A DNA stretch of 61,615 nt from Psychromonas algicola (GCF_004378355.1 NZ_SNUB01000021.1:1-61615); one strand, 5' to 3'. Counted from the first letter of the stretch, positions 8,396-17,501 are shown. Notes: a model not told the origin generated them from the sequence alone. Translations and numbers: made by a program.

Positions 8396-9133
8396 ATGCG
8401 TATCCATGCTGTTCACAAATTATATGATCACCGTCTGAGTCAAAGCACACGTCCATTTCTAGCGCGTGGTGGTAGTATTTCACGTTGTAAACACTGCATG
8501 TTATTACCCTACCTTTGTATTTGTTCAATTAAAAAAACGGTTAAAACACAAAGTGCTTTTTTATTGTTGATGTACGACGATGAAATATTAAAACCGAGCA
8601 ATACAGGTCGATTAATTGCAGACTTAATTCCAGATACGTTTGCTTATATTTGGTCAAGAACCGAGCCTAATGAAAGTATGTTAGCTTTGGTTAATGATCC
8701 CAAATGGCAACCTATTGTGGTATTTCCTGAAGAATATACTCAGGTAGAAAGGGTCTTAACACAATCTGCGATAGCACAACCAGACACCTCTGTCGGTAAT
8801 AAACGCCCTTTGTTTATTCTATTAGACGGTACTTGGGCACAAGCTAAAAAAATGTTCCGTAAAAGCCCTTATCTAGATACTTTACCCGTGCTTTCTTTTT
8901 CTCCTGAAAAACTATCTCAGTATCTAGTTCGAAAAGCGACTAAAGAGAATCAACTCGCAACGGCAGAAGTAGCAAGCTTAGTATTGGCCTCCATTGGTGA
9001 GCAAAAAAATGCCGATTTATTAGCATTATTCTTTTCAACTTTTAAAGAAAATTATTTACTTGGGAAGTCACGCCAACAGTTAACAGAAGAAAGCAGTCAG
9101 CATGCACTGACTCGCGCTTTAGCTCATTTATAA
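8396..9133 (+). CDS. tapT: tRNA uridine aminocarboxypropyltransferase, DTW-domain protein TapT
   Basis: This 245-residue protein belongs to the DTW family. In E. coli the family member (YfiP, TapT) uses S-adenosylmethionine to place an aminocarboxypropyl group on uridine 47 of several tRNAs. The N-terminus has STRPFLARGG followed by cysteines C-x2-C and C-I-C, which probably bind zinc. The hallmark motif appears as LLDGTWAQAKKM. The N-terminus aligns in memory with the E. coli protein, which supports this ATG. Its last 10 bases overlap the end of convergent mobB. Confidence 0.85.
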   Translation: MRIHAVHKLYDHRLSQSTRPFLARGGSISRCKHCMLLPYLCICSIKKTVKTQSAFLLLMYDDEILKPSNTGRLIADLIPDTFAYIWSRTEPNESMLALVNDPKWQPIVVFPEEYTQVERVLTQSAIAQPDTSVGNKRPLFILLDGTWAQAKKMFRKSPYLDTLPVLSFSPEKLSQYLVRKATKENQLATAEVASLVLASIGEQKNADLLALFFSTFKENYLLGKSRQQLTEESSQHALTRALAHL

Positions 9134-9675
9134 TCTGCGACATACTTTATAATAAACTCAGTGAGTAAATTTAAGGCATCGAAATCAAATAAAGGCAAAT
9201 CACATTCAATCACTCCATTATTAATATTCTGCTGAGTGGTTAAATCACATATCAAAGCAATAATTTGGTTATCTTGCGGATAAAGAAAAGGTTTGTTTAG
9301 TTCATTTCGATGCAATTCAATTTTAGGAAAATCCTGATCTCGATATCCTTCCACCAGCACTAAATCCAATTCCTGCATATTTAACAAAGCAAGCTGTTCG
9401 CTAAGGTCACTATCATGCGGCTTATGTTCATGAAAGCAAATAGAACGATGTGTTCCCGCTAACACAACCTGTGATGCCCCTGCTTTACGTAATCGGTAGC
9501 TGTCTTTTCCTGGTTTATCCATTTCAATATCATGATGGCTATGCTTCACCAAAGCCACTTTTAAACCTTGCTCAACTAACAAAGGAATAATTTTTTCTAA
9601 AAGCGTTGTTTTACCTGTTCCACTATAGGCAGAAAATCCCAATAAAGGCACAGGTAATGAAATAACAGAAGACAT
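9124..9675 (-). CDS. mobB: Molybdopterin-guanine dinucleotide biosynthesis adaptor MobB
   Basis: This 183-residue GTP-binding protein assists MobA in attaching GMP to molybdopterin. A P-loop GFSAYSGTGKTTLLEK lies near the N-terminus (about 13-28). The conserved VKHSHHDIEMDKPGKDSYR segment and the LVLVEGYRD motif follow, all typical of MobB. No mobA is adjacent here, whereas in E. coli the two are neighbours. The gene is convergent with tapT and their 3' ends overlap by 10 bases. Confidence 0.88.
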   Translation of the reverse strand: MSSVISLPVPLLGFSAYSGTGKTTLLEKIIPLLVEQGLKVALVKHSHHDIEMDKPGKDSYRLRKAGASQVVLAGTHRSICFHEHKPHDSDLSEQLALLNMQELDLVLVEGYRDQDFPKIELHRNELNKPFLYPQDNQIIALICDLTTQQNINNGVIECDLPLFDFDALNLLTEFIIKYVADYK

Positions 9676-9858
9676 GATTTAACCTTAAAAACGAATGAAG
9701 GAAGCTTTATAACCACATTATAAAAAAAAGTTTAAAGACTTTAGCGGATAAGTTTATTTATATGATGAAACGCTCATTTCCATGTTAATTATTTGTTAAT
9801 ACAAGGAATGACTCTCGAATTCAAACGCAAATACTTTCATCTTTACCACTTAATACTA

Positions 9859-9879
9859 CTCTATTTAAGCTAAATAGAG
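9859..9879 (+). promoter_or_regulatory. Inverted repeat upstream of chemoreceptor gene
   Basis: CTCTATTTA (9859-9867) and TAAATAGAG (9871-9879) form a 9-bp inverted repeat with a 3-base centre, about 50 bases before the start of the Cache-type chemoreceptor. It has no following T-run, so it may be an operator or 5' leader hairpin. No regulator is identified. Confidence 0.35.
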
Positions 9880-9931
9880 ATTAATAAGATTATTTTGCCA
9901 TTAAATTAATAATAAGAAAAACAGGTATGTT

Positions 9932-11569
9932 ATGAAAATATTAAACCATTATTCAATCAAAGTTAGGTTAGTTATCTTAGCCGTATTAGGGTTAGTAGGT
10001 ATGTTAGCGATTGCTGCTGAATCATTAATACAAACCAATGAAATTTTACTCTCTGAAAAACAACAGCAGACCCAACATTTAGTTGAAGTCGCACATAGCC
10101 TTATAGACGCTAGTTATAAAGATTTTAAAGATGGAAAAATAACAGAAGAGCAAGCCAAACAAGAAGCGATTGCCGCTGTGATGAAAATACGATATGACAA
10201 TGGTAATTACTTTTGGATCAATGATATGAAGGCGGTTATGATTGGGCATGCGGTCAAGCCATCATTGAATGGCAAAGATTTATCTAAGCTAGCAGATCCA
10301 AATGGAAAACTTCTCTTTACTGAATTCGTCAATCTAATTAAAAAAACACCAGAAGGTGGCGTGGTTGATTACCTATGGGAAAAACCAGGCAATGATCAAC
10401 CCGTTGAAAAAATTTCTTATGTAAAAGGCTTCACACCATGGAAGTGGGTATTGGGTACAGGCATTTATATTGATGATGTAAAAGCATCGATGTGGAGTTC
10501 GGTACAAGGACTTCTTATTGAAGTTGTGGTGATCACCTTTCTTATTATTATTCTTTCATTCTTAATTGGTAGTAGCGTTATCGCTCCGATCAAAAGAACC
10601 ACTGAAGCGCTTGGCGATTTAGTACAAGGAGAGGGATATTTAACGCAACGCCTTCCTATTAACGGTAATGATGAAATGTCTAAGCTCTCGCATTCATTCA
10701 ATGAGTTTATTACAAAAATTCAAGGGGTTGTTGAGAAAGTTCAAGAATCAGCAGAATCGATCAAAGTCTCATCACTGAATTTATCTGCATTAGCGCAAAA
10801 ATCATTACAAAGTAATCAGCAACAAAATGCAGAGACGGCACAAATTGCGACAGCTTCAAATGAAATGCTAAGTACCATTAATGAAATCGCAAACAGCGCA
10901 CAAACAGCAGCTAATTTAGCTGAAGGCGCAAGTGCTGAAGCAAAAACAAGTAAATCAATCTTTAATAAATCAGTTAATTCAGTACAAGAGTTATCAGGAG
11001 AGATAACTGGTGCCACCACTGTTATTACAGAATTAAATAACGAATGTGCATCCATCGACTCTGTTTTATCGGTCATTGAAGCGATTGCGGAACAGACTAA
11101 CTTACTAGCCTTAAATGCCGCGATTGAAGCCGCACGAGCAGGCGAACAAGGACGCGGTTTCGCGGTGGTTGCAGATGAAGTGAGAACCTTAGCAGGTAGA
11201 ACACAAGTTGCCACACTTGAAATTAATGAAATCATTGCGCAACTACAAAATAAAGCCAATGAAGCGGTAAGTGCGATGTCTAAAAGTGCTGACATCGCAG
11301 AAGGTGCGGTGACACAAGCGAATGCAGCTAGCGACTCTTTAGATTCAATTGCAGATGCGATTATTTCTATCTCTGATGCGAATCATCATATTTCAACGGC
11401 ATCTAATGAGCAATCGACAGTGACACAAGAAATTGATGAAAGAGTGACGGCGATTGCTCAGTTATCTGAAGAATCAACGGATCGCTCAGTAGAAATTAAT
11501 TCAGGAAGTGACGAAGTGAGTAAGTTAGGTGTTCAATTAACCGACTTAATTAAAACCTTTAAAGTTTAA
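9932..11569 (+). CDS. Methyl-accepting chemotaxis protein with single Cache sensor
   Basis: This 545-residue chemoreceptor has TM1 at about residues 12-30 and a periplasmic single-Cache (sCache_2-like) domain at about 35-185. The Cache signature includes [18 protein letters not shown] and, near its end, [16 protein letters not shown]2 is at about 190-212, followed by HAMP (about 213-268) and a signalling coiled coil with the conserved [21 protein letters not shown] tip. There is no methylation pentapeptide tail. sCache_2 domains bind small organic acids, but the ligand is not deducible here. A perfect terminator follows. Confidence 0.92.
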   Translation: MKILNHYSIKVRLVILAVLGLVGMLAIAAESLIQTNEILLSEKQQQTQHLVEVAHSLIDASYKDFKDGKITEEQAKQEAIAAVMKIRYDNGNYFWINDMKAVMIGHAVKPSLNGKDLSKLADPNGKLLFTEFVNLIKKTPEGGVVDYLWEKPGNDQPVEKISYVKGFTPWKWVLGTGIYIDDVKASMWSSVQGLLIEVVVITFLIIILSFLIGSSVIAPIKRTTEALGDLVQGEGYLTQRLPINGNDEMSKLSHSFNEFITKIQGVVEKVQESAESIKVSSLNLSALAQKSLQSNQQQNAETAQIATASNEMLSTINEIANSAQTAANLAEGASAEAKTSKSIFNKSVNSVQELSGEITGATTVITELNNECASIDSVLSVIEAIAEQTNLLALNAAIEAARAGEQGRGFAVVADEVRTLAGRTQVATLEINEIIAQLQNKANEAVSAMSKSADIAEGAVTQANAASDSLDSIADAIISISDANHHISTASNEQSTVTQEIDERVTAIAQLSEESTDRSVEINSGSDEVSKLGVQLTDLIKTFKV

Positions 11570-11590
11570 ACTAACCTTATAGTCATAACA

Positions 11591-11626
11591 AAAAGGCCGT
11601 TATATTTTTCAATATAACGGCCTTTT
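11591..11626. terminator. Strong bidirectional terminator
   Basis: A 15-bp perfect stem (11591-11605 with 11612-11626, core GGCCGTTATAT) is bordered by A- and T-tracts. It separates the chemoreceptor gene from the convergent 105-aa gene. Confidence 0.9.
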
Positions 11627-11661
11627 CTATAACTGTTGCACTCAAGTTATAAGTCGACTAA

Positions 11662-11979
11662 TTACTCTACTCTTTCCATATTCACTACAATGCAATTTAA
11701 TGTTTGATTAAAGGCTTCAAGAATTTCAGCTTTAGACTCAAACTCTTCACCGGGAAATTTTTGCTCTGTTTGCGCTAAACAATAATCGATATTAGCAGTG
11801 AAAGCTTCTTCACATTGCGTTGGTGTAATATTATATTGTTCAAGTAACTCTGGCATCACACAAAGATCTTCATTTTTTTCAATAACTAACCCTTCTAAGT
11901 CAGCATCATTCCAAGCTCGACTTCTCTCATAATAAATATAAGCTCCCGCAATCACTAAAAACAACAAAAAATATTTCAT
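11662..11979 (-). CDS. Hypothetical protein with N-terminal signal anchor
   Basis: This 105-residue protein is not recognised. Residues 1-17 (MKYFLLFLVIAGAYIYY) form a membrane anchor or uncleaved signal. The remainder is acidic with four cysteines (C40, C56, C67 and C96, approximately) spread over the periplasmic part, which could form disulfides. It sits just downstream of the SDR pseudogene on the same strand. Confidence 0.55.
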   Translation of the reverse strand: MKYFLLFLVIAGAYIYYERSRAWNDADLEGLVIEKNEDLCVMPELLEQYNITPTQCEEAFTANIDYCLAQTEQKFPGEEFESKAEILEAFNQTLNCIVVNMERVE

Positions 11980-11990
11980 AACAACTCCAA

Positions 11991-12385
11991 TTAACGTGGG
12001 AACGAACCATTATTCCCAATATGACTATAGCCCTTTTTAACAATGCCCTTTGATACTTCACCTATCAATGCAACAGACACCTCAATGTTCAATTTAAGCA
12101 TTTGATTTAATTTATCTTGAGGGTAGTCATCAAAGGGAATCGCATGCATTAAGCCCGCATTATTCATCAAAATGTCAAGCTCACCAATTTCAGAGACTAA
12201 CTTAGGAATCAATTCAACTGGGTTAAATCGAATTGCTTTTGAATAACATTTTCAGAACTTAAAAGTGCACAATCATCAAACGTTCGTTCAGCCACAAACA
12301 CTTTATAAGCTAATTCAATCAGTACGCGTGTAGCCTCTAAACCAATGACTTTATTTCCGCCGGCGACTAATGCTGTTTTCCCTAT
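11991..12385 (-). pseudogene. Decayed short-chain dehydrogenase/reductase
   Basis: Reading from 12385 on the minus strand, an SDR N-terminus is visible (GKTALVAGGNKVIGLEATR, the TGxxxGIG region with substitutions). It runs into a TGA near 12207. A one-base shift recovers the rest: VELIPKLVSEIGELDILMNN, with the SDR NNAG motif. The end breaks off at a GNNGSFPR tail without the catalytic YxxxK region. The expected ATG is ATA and overlaps the stop of the upstream immunity gene. Start loss, frameshift and 3' truncation together make this a pseudogene. Confidence 0.8.
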
Positions 12386-12651
12386 ATTGATACTTTAAAA
12401 GACGCTAATTCATTTTCTCTGCAATGTTCTTCGATTTTTTTGATAATTGCCGCTGGATTAGCTTCGTCATCAGGAGCCCAAAAAATAAGATCTGTTCCAC
12501 TGGGATGTGAAATTATTTTTGAAAAATGTTTTATTAACTTTTCTTGGTACTCATCTCCGCCTTTAGCTGAGATTATTTCATCAAGTAATAACGTAAATTC
12601 ATCTTTACTATATTCACTTAATGTTGTTTTTTGTAAAAGCCTTTCAACCAT
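12382..12651 (-). CDS. Colicin/pyocin immunity protein (E-type nuclease bacteriocin family), orphan
   Basis: This 89-residue acidic protein matches the immunity proteins of nuclease E colicins and S-type pyocins (Pfam Colicin_Pyocin). The family hallmark HPSG-x-D-L-I-x-W/Y appears as HPSGTDLIFWAPDDE (about 52-66). The upstream YSKDEFTLLLDEI corresponds to the Im9 helix that begins YTEAEFLQLV. The C-terminus SFKVSI resembles Im9's GFKQG end. Such proteins bind and block the DNase or RNase domain of a cognate bacteriocin. No toxin gene lies within several kilobases, so this is an orphan that could protect against a competitor's toxin. The frame is intact, but its neighbours are pseudogenes. Confidence 0.85.
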   Translation of the reverse strand: MVERLLQKTTLSEYSKDEFTLLLDEIISAKGGDEYQEKLIKHFSKIISHPSGTDLIFWAPDDEANPAAIIKKIEEHCRENELASFKVSI

Positions 12652-12744
12652 GACTTCCTCTTTACAGTTAAGTTAAATTTATAAGTTTTGATTTAAATAA
12701 TAAATCCAACCATATAATAATTTACAGGACAGTCAACAAAGATC

Positions 12745-12872
12745 TTCGAACCGGCGATTCACCAAAAATGATTACTACTATATCACTATCATAGTTGCGA
12801 TACTCTACCTGTTACTCGCTTTAATAATTACAAGTTTATTATTGATTGTGATTGTTGAATTAACTCTACAAT
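12745..12872 (+). pseudogene. Decayed dgkA fragment (duplicate of the gene at 15485)
   Basis: The stretch aligns with bases about 15567-15710 of intact dgkA. Blocks such as GCGATACTC, TACCTGTTAC, TTTATTATTG and TGTGATTGTTGA are shared in order, with small deletions between them. It carries in-frame stops and frame shifts, so it is not expressed as DgkA. It has the same orientation as the intact operon and lies about 0.6 kb upstream of it, suggesting an old tandem duplication that has eroded. Confidence 0.8.
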
Positions 12873-13180
12873 AAAATCGTTTATCAATATTCAAATAATA
12901 GGATCATAAATAAGCAGTTACACAATTTTTATTGCAGTCCCTATAATAACGAGATCCACTATTATCTCATTTGGGCACCGAGTCCGAGTAGCACATGCAA
13001 GACAAACTTTGTTACAGGAGTTACGAGATAAAATGTAGAAAATTATTTACTCAATATAATTACGCTTCTATTTACTTTAAATATTTTGTAAAACAGTCCT
13101 TATTATTAACAGCTCTAGCGGATTTGCAAAGGTCCGCGATTATTCCGCTTTCATCAACATTCAGTTAACTTTCAGCACTT

Positions 13181-13197
13181 CTTAAGTAAACCTTAAG
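13181..13197 (+). promoter_or_regulatory. PmrA/BasR-like box
   Basis: CTTAAG-N5-CTTAAG (13181-13186 and 13192-13197) fits the YTTAAK-N5-YTTAAK pattern bound by PmrA-type response regulators. It lies about 300 bases before the phosphoglycerol transferase-dgkA operon. A TATAAT hexamer follows at 13226-13231. In enterobacteria PmrA controls dgkA and lipid A modification genes, so the placement is sensible, but no binding is shown. Confidence 0.5.
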
Positions 13198-13498
13198 TTT
13201 CAAAAATTAATATACAGCTCAGCTTTATAATTTAGCCACTGCTTCTGCATAACAAACAACTTTAAATAAGTTGCTATTTTATTCAGCAGTTAAATCAAAC
13301 ATTTAAATTTATTGATCAAACTAAAATAAAGCAACTTAAGTAACATATATAAAAAGCCGCACTTAACTATTACAAAAAAATATGTAAAATCAATAACAAC
13401 TACATCAGTTAACATTTTTTTAATAAAAAAAACACAAATCAACAGGTCAGATAAATCTCATTTTAAAATATAACGACTAAAAATAAGAGACATAAAAA

Positions 13499-15466
13499 AT
13501 GCAACATTTAAAAAATAAGTTAGGCCCCCTGTATCCCATCGTTATAGCAAGTATCGTTATATTATTTACCTATACTTTATCGCGCTTGGGGCTAGCAATT
13601 TGGCAAGGAGATAGAGTTTCAGAAGCAAATGGGTGGATTCGTGTTTTTACTAGTGGGCTAAGAATAGACATTGCTTCAGTTTGTTACCTTTTTGTTTTGC
13701 CTTCATTAATTTTTAGCTTACTTTCAGGTGGGCATATTATCGGTAGAATTTGTACCTTAGGGTTAAGGATTTGGATCACAATTGGACTCTGGCTTGTTGT
13801 TTACATGGAAGTAGCTACTCCTGCTTTCATTATTGAATATGATTTACGTCCAAATCGTTTATTCATCGAGTACTTAATTTACCCTAAAGAAGTTTTTAGT
13901 ATGTTATGGATGGGTTATAAAACAGAATTGTTCATCGGTTTATTAGCTTCAACACTAACATTGATTTTTGGCTGGAAATTAAGTGGCGCTATTACCACAA
14001 ACCTCACCTACCCAAAATGGTACTGGCGCCCAGTGATTGCTTTATTAGTAATAGCGATTGGTTTGGCTGGCGCACGATCGACATTGGGTCACCGCCCGTT
14101 AAACCCAGCAATGGTAGCTTTTGCAAGTGATCCTTTGATTAATGATATTACACTCAACTCAACTTATTCACTTGCTTTTGCTGCAAAACAAATGAAAAGC
14201 GAACAAAGTGCTGAGGATTTTTATCCTGAGATGGATGAAGAGAACATTATTTCGGAAATAAAATCTTCAATCAATCTCGACCAAGCAGCTTATGTTAACG
14301 ATGATTATCCAACGCTTGCTAATCATGTTGCTTCTTACCAAGGCAAGTCAAAAAATATTGTTATTTTATTATTAGAAAGCCATGGGGCGCGCTATGTGAA
14401 AAGCCTTGGTGGACAAGACCTTTCTCCTAATTTAGATAAGTTATATCAAGAAGGCTGGGGGTTTGAACGTCTTTACGCAACAGGCACTCGCTCTGTGCGT
14501 GGTATTGAAGCAATGACTACAGGTTTTTCTCCTACACCTTCACGCGCCGTCGTTAAACTAGGTAAAAGCCAAACCAACTTCTTCACTATTGCTCATTTAT
14601 TAAAAGAGCAGCAATACCACACACAATTTATTTATGGTGGAGAAAGCCATTTTGATAATATGAAAAGCTTCTTCTTAGGCAATGGTTTTGTAGATATGCA
14701 AGATTTACCTACCTTTAAAAAACCATCATTTGTTGGCTCATGGGGCGCATCAGATGAAGATCTTTATAATAAAGCAGATCAACAATTTTCCTCATTAACA
14801 AGGCAGAAGAAACCTTTCTTTAGTCTTGTTTTTTCATCTTCAAACCATAGCCCTTTTGAATACCCTGAAAATACAATAGAGCATTATAACGAGCCTAGCG
14901 CAACAAGAGAAAACGCAGTTAAATATGCAGATTATGCTTTAGGAAAATTTATAGAAAAAGCGAAGAAATCAGACTATTGGAACGACACTATTTTTATAGC
15001 CGTAGCTGATCACGACTCTAGAGCAAGTGGTTCTTTAGCGGTTCCAATTGGTCATTTCAAAATCCCAGGTGTTATTTTTGGTGGAGGAATTGAACATAAA
15101 AGTGATAACCGTTTAATAAGTAATATCGACTTAATTCCGACGCTATTATCGTTGGCAGGCATTAGCAGTCAAAATCCAATGATTGGTCATGATTTAACAA
15201 AATCAGTTCCCGTTGAGAAACAAAGAGCAATGATGCAACGTGGTAACAACTTTGCTTGGATGACTAACGATAATGAGGTTGTTATTTTTGAACCAGGTGA
15301 GAAAGTAATCACTTATCAATACGATGCAAAACTTGATACGTTAACGGGCAAAGAACTAGATGAAAGTATCATCAAACGAGCACATGCCAATGCATTATGG
15401 GGTAGCCTCGCTTTTAGTAAAGACTATTATTGCGAGCAAGAAACTTACCAAATACTCCCAAAATAA
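13499..15466 (+). CDS. LtaS-type phosphoglycerol transferase / sulfatase-fold membrane enzyme
   Basis: This 655-residue inner-membrane protein has five predicted TM helices in the first about 195 residues and a periplasmic alkaline-phosphatase-fold domain (about 284-620). Visible metal-site elements are Glu293 in LLLESHG and the Asp-His pair in VADHDSR. The nucleophile is probably Thr330 within YATGTRSVRG, the LtaS/OpgB-type position. Such enzymes move phosphoglycerol or phosphoethanolamine from phospholipids to a surface acceptor and leave diacylglycerol. dgkA follows after 18 bases, which fits diacylglycerol recycling. The acceptor (periplasmic glucan, LPS or another glycan) is unknown. A PmrA-like box lies upstream. 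Confidence 0.85.
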   Translation: MQHLKNKLGPLYPIVIASIVILFTYTLSRLGLAIWQGDRVSEANGWIRVFTSGLRIDIASVCYLFVLPSLIFSLLSGGHIIGRICTLGLRIWITIGLWLVVYMEVATPAFIIEYDLRPNRLFIEYLIYPKEVFSMLWMGYKTELFIGLLASTLTLIFGWKLSGAITTNLTYPKWYWRPVIALLVIAIGLAGARSTLGHRPLNPAMVAFASDPLINDITLNSTYSLAFAAKQMKSEQSAEDFYPEMDEENIISEIKSSINLDQAAYVNDDYPTLANHVASYQGKSKNIVILLLESHGARYVKSLGGQDLSPNLDKLYQEGWGFERLYATGTRSVRGIEAMTTGFSPTPSRAVVKLGKSQTNFFTIAHLLKEQQYHTQFIYGGESHFDNMKSFFLGNGFVDMQDLPTFKKPSFVGSWGASDEDLYNKADQQFSSLTRQKKPFFSLVFSSSNHSPFEYPENTIEHYNEPSATRENAVKYADYALGKFIEKAKKSDYWNDTIFIAVADHDSRASGSLAVPIGHFKIPGVIFGGGIEHKSDNRLISNIDLIPTLLSLAGISSQNPMIGHDLTKSVPVEKQRAMMQRGNNFAWMTNDNEVVIFEPGEKVITYQYDAKLDTLTGKELDESIIKRAHANALWGSLAFSKDYYCEQETYQILPK

Positions 15467-15484
15467 AGACAATAAGGATCTTAA

Positions 15485-15853
15485 ATGAAACCAGGAAAGA
15501 CAGGATTTAGCAGAGTCATCGCCGCAACGGGTTATTCGTTACAAGGCCTAAAGGCAGCTTGGGCACACGAAGCAGCAATTCGCCAAGAAGTAATTGCTGC
15601 GATATTACTTTCCATAGTAGCGATACTCTTACCTGTTACGCATATCGAACGCATTCTGCTTATTACGAGCTTATTATTGGTTGTGATTGTTGAGTTAATT
15701 AACTCTGCAATTGAAGCGGTTGTGGATAGAATTGGTGCAGAAAAACATGAGCTAAGCGGTAGAGCGAAAGATATCGGCTCCGCAGCCGTTTTTATTGCTC
15801 TGCTATATGTCGCTTTTGTTTGGATAACGGTTCTTGTGGCCCATTATTGGTAA
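15485..15853 (+). CDS. dgkA: Diacylglycerol kinase
   Basis: This 122-residue three-helix inner-membrane kinase phosphorylates diacylglycerol to phosphatidic acid. The signature VELINSAIEAVVDRIG (about 68-83, with the catalytic Glu and Asn) is complete, as is the amphipathic N-terminal region ending in HEAAIRQE. Its length equals E. coli DgkA. It is the second gene of an operon with the phosphoglycerol transferase, whose reaction should supply its substrate. A hairpin terminator follows at 15879-15914. Confidence 0.95.
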   Translation: MKPGKTGFSRVIAATGYSLQGLKAAWAHEAAIRQEVIAAILLSIVAILLPVTHIERILLITSLLLVVIVELINSAIEAVVDRIGAEKHELSGRAKDIGSAAVFIALLYVAFVWITVLVAHYW

Positions 15854-15878
15854 ACATTCATTGGTAAATCATCAATTC

Positions 15879-15914
15879 AATAACCGTTTAAGGCAAAAGC
15901 ATTAAACGGTTATT
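15879..15914 (+). terminator. Terminator of the transferase-dgkA operon
   Basis: AATAACCGTTTA (15879-15890) pairs perfectly with TAAACGGTTATT (15903-15914), with a 12-base loop. A T-rich but interrupted tail follows. Confidence 0.7.
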
Positions 15915-16080
15915 TTACATTTATTGAATTTAAGTAATAACTACAACTCTCTTATAAACCACAGGATCTTATTTTTTTTGTAATTCACCTAACAGTTAAT
16001 GCTTATTTAAAGGCATATAATGCGCACATATTTAGTTTGTTATCTTAAAAGCATCATAGTAGCACCTCAGAGAGACACAC

Positions 16081-17424
16081 ATGACCCAAACAGCACCGAG
16101 TATGAGAAAGAACTTTGGCCTTGCATGGCCAATTGGTATGAATGCCGTTTTATTACAACTAATTTTAGTAATTGATACCGTCCTTGTTACCCCTTTAGGT
16201 GAAGAGTCTTTGGCAGCAATGGGGATTGCAGCGAGTATTGCAGGCATTATTCTTGGTTTATTATTTGCGTTTTCAAATGGTACACAGTTGGTGATAGCAC
16301 AAGCATTTGGCGCTAAAAATACACAATTGGTCAGCCGTGGATTTCGTTCAGGCCGATTTGTTAATGTCACCATTGTCGCTATCGGTATATTATTAATTTT
16401 TACAGTGGCTAAGCATCTTATTGCAGTAATTGCTGATGCCGATGTCGTTGCAGCAATGGCCTTTGATTACCTACGAGTCTTCTCGTTAGTGACTGTCGGT
16501 GTTGCGTTCTCACAAAACATTACCGTATATTTTAATGCGACAGGTAACAGTCGTATTCCTTTCTATGCAAATATTGTTGAAATTCCAGTTAATGTGATTA
16601 TTAGTGCCATTCTTATTTATGGCTTCTTGGGCTTTCCTGAATTGGGCTTGGTAGGCGCTGCAATGGGCTCTGCTGTGGCAATCCTATGTCGCACCTTATT
16701 CCTACTTACTTTCTATTCAAAACAACAAGCTAAACAAGGGAATACACAAGCAAATAAGCCAGCAAAATTAACTAAAGCAGACGTTTTATACCACCTTAAA
16801 TATGCAACGCCGATAGCTGGAACCTTTGTAAGTGCGGTGATTGTAGGCAGTATTTGTATGCTGATTTATGCAAAATTAGGTGTTAATCAATTTGCGGCGT
16901 TAACGCTTATCGGCCCTTGGGTAAAAGTATCTGCTCACCTTTCAACTGCTTGGGCGCAAGCCACCAGCATTATCGTGGGGCAATTATTAGGGAATAAATC
17001 ATGGGGATTACTTGATACCTTCATTAGTAAAGCATGGCGAATTTCATTTTATATCGGCATCGTGATTGCCATTGCTTATGTCAGTATGTTCTATTTATTT
17101 AAACTCATTTATCCAGAGTTACAACAAGAAACCGTGGATACACTTTGGCAGTTTGTCCCTATTTTATTCATCATCGCTTTCATCCGCACCACCAATACTT
17201 TCTGCGGTAATGTGCTGCGTGCCGGAGGCGATGCAAAACATGTGTTTAAAATACACGCCTACACACAATGGTTTGTGATTTTGCCGTTATCTGCTTTATT
17301 CGTTTTATATTGGGAGTTAAGTGCAGTTTGGGTATTTGGATTAACGTTATTGGAAGAAACAATTAAAAGTATTCCCTTCCATATCCGCATGTTAGGTGGA
17401 AAATGGAAGAAAAGTTTAGTCTAA
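16081..17424 (+). CDS. MATE-family multidrug/cation efflux transporter
   Basis: This 447-residue polytopic protein has about 12 hydrophobic segments in two similar halves. The first half begins LAWPIGMNAVLLQLILVIDT, the usual MATE pattern of P-I/L near helix 1 and a polar residue in helix 2. A GTQLVIAQAFGAKN segment matches the loop after helix 2, which in this family has a G-x-x-x-x-x-(A/S)Q-x-x-G-A form. It probably exports organic cations or drugs by sodium or proton antiport, but the substrate cannot be predicted. It is a single-gene unit with a terminator at 17462-17491. Confidence 0.88.
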   Translation: MTQTAPSMRKNFGLAWPIGMNAVLLQLILVIDTVLVTPLGEESLAAMGIAASIAGIILGLLFAFSNGTQLVIAQAFGAKNTQLVSRGFRSGRFVNVTIVAIGILLIFTVAKHLIAVIADADVVAAMAFDYLRVFSLVTVGVAFSQNITVYFNATGNSRIPFYANIVEIPVNVIISAILIYGFLGFPELGLVGAAMGSAVAILCRTLFLLTFYSKQQAKQGNTQANKPAKLTKADVLYHLKYATPIAGTFVSAVIVGSICMLIYAKLGVNQFAALTLIGPWVKVSAHLSTAWAQATSIIVGQLLGNKSWGLLDTFISKAWRISFYIGIVIAIAYVSMFYLFKLIYPELQQETVDTLWQFVPILFIIAFIRTTNTFCGNVLRAGGDAKHVFKIHAYTQWFVILPLSALFVLYWELSAVWVFGLTLLEETIKSIPFHIRMLGGKWKKSLV

Positions 17425-17461
17425 TAATAATTAGTTAAGCGTTCACAAAACGAAAACGACC

Positions 17462-17491
17462 AAGCCCATTGCAGAGAGTTGTAATGGGCTT
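17462..17491. terminator. Terminator between convergent transporter genes
   Basis: AAGCCCATT (17462-17470) pairs with AATGGGCTT (17483-17491), followed by TGTTTTATC. It lies between the MATE gene and the convergent Kef-type gene. Confidence 0.7.
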
Positions 17492-17501
17492 TGTTTTATC
17501 T

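Larger units (their letters stand above)
12652..13498. other. Long non-coding gap with dgkA remnant and PmrA-like box
   Basis: There is no intact gene here. The left part holds a decayed piece of dgkA (12745-12872). The right part is the promoter region of the phosphoglycerol transferase operon with a PmrA-like direct repeat at 13181-13197. The middle (about 12880-13130) shows nothing I can identify, and I found no bacteriocin nuclease remnant. Confidence 0.6.

Noticed and set aside
8307-8528. A 73-codon minus-strand frame overlapping tapT
   Set aside because: It overlaps the start of the well-supported tapT gene, has no family features and lacks a ribosome-binding site.
12652-13130. Remnant of a colicin nuclease gene beside the immunity gene
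   Set aside because: No HNH or RNase-type motif could be read in any frame. The recognisable part is a dgkA fragment instead.
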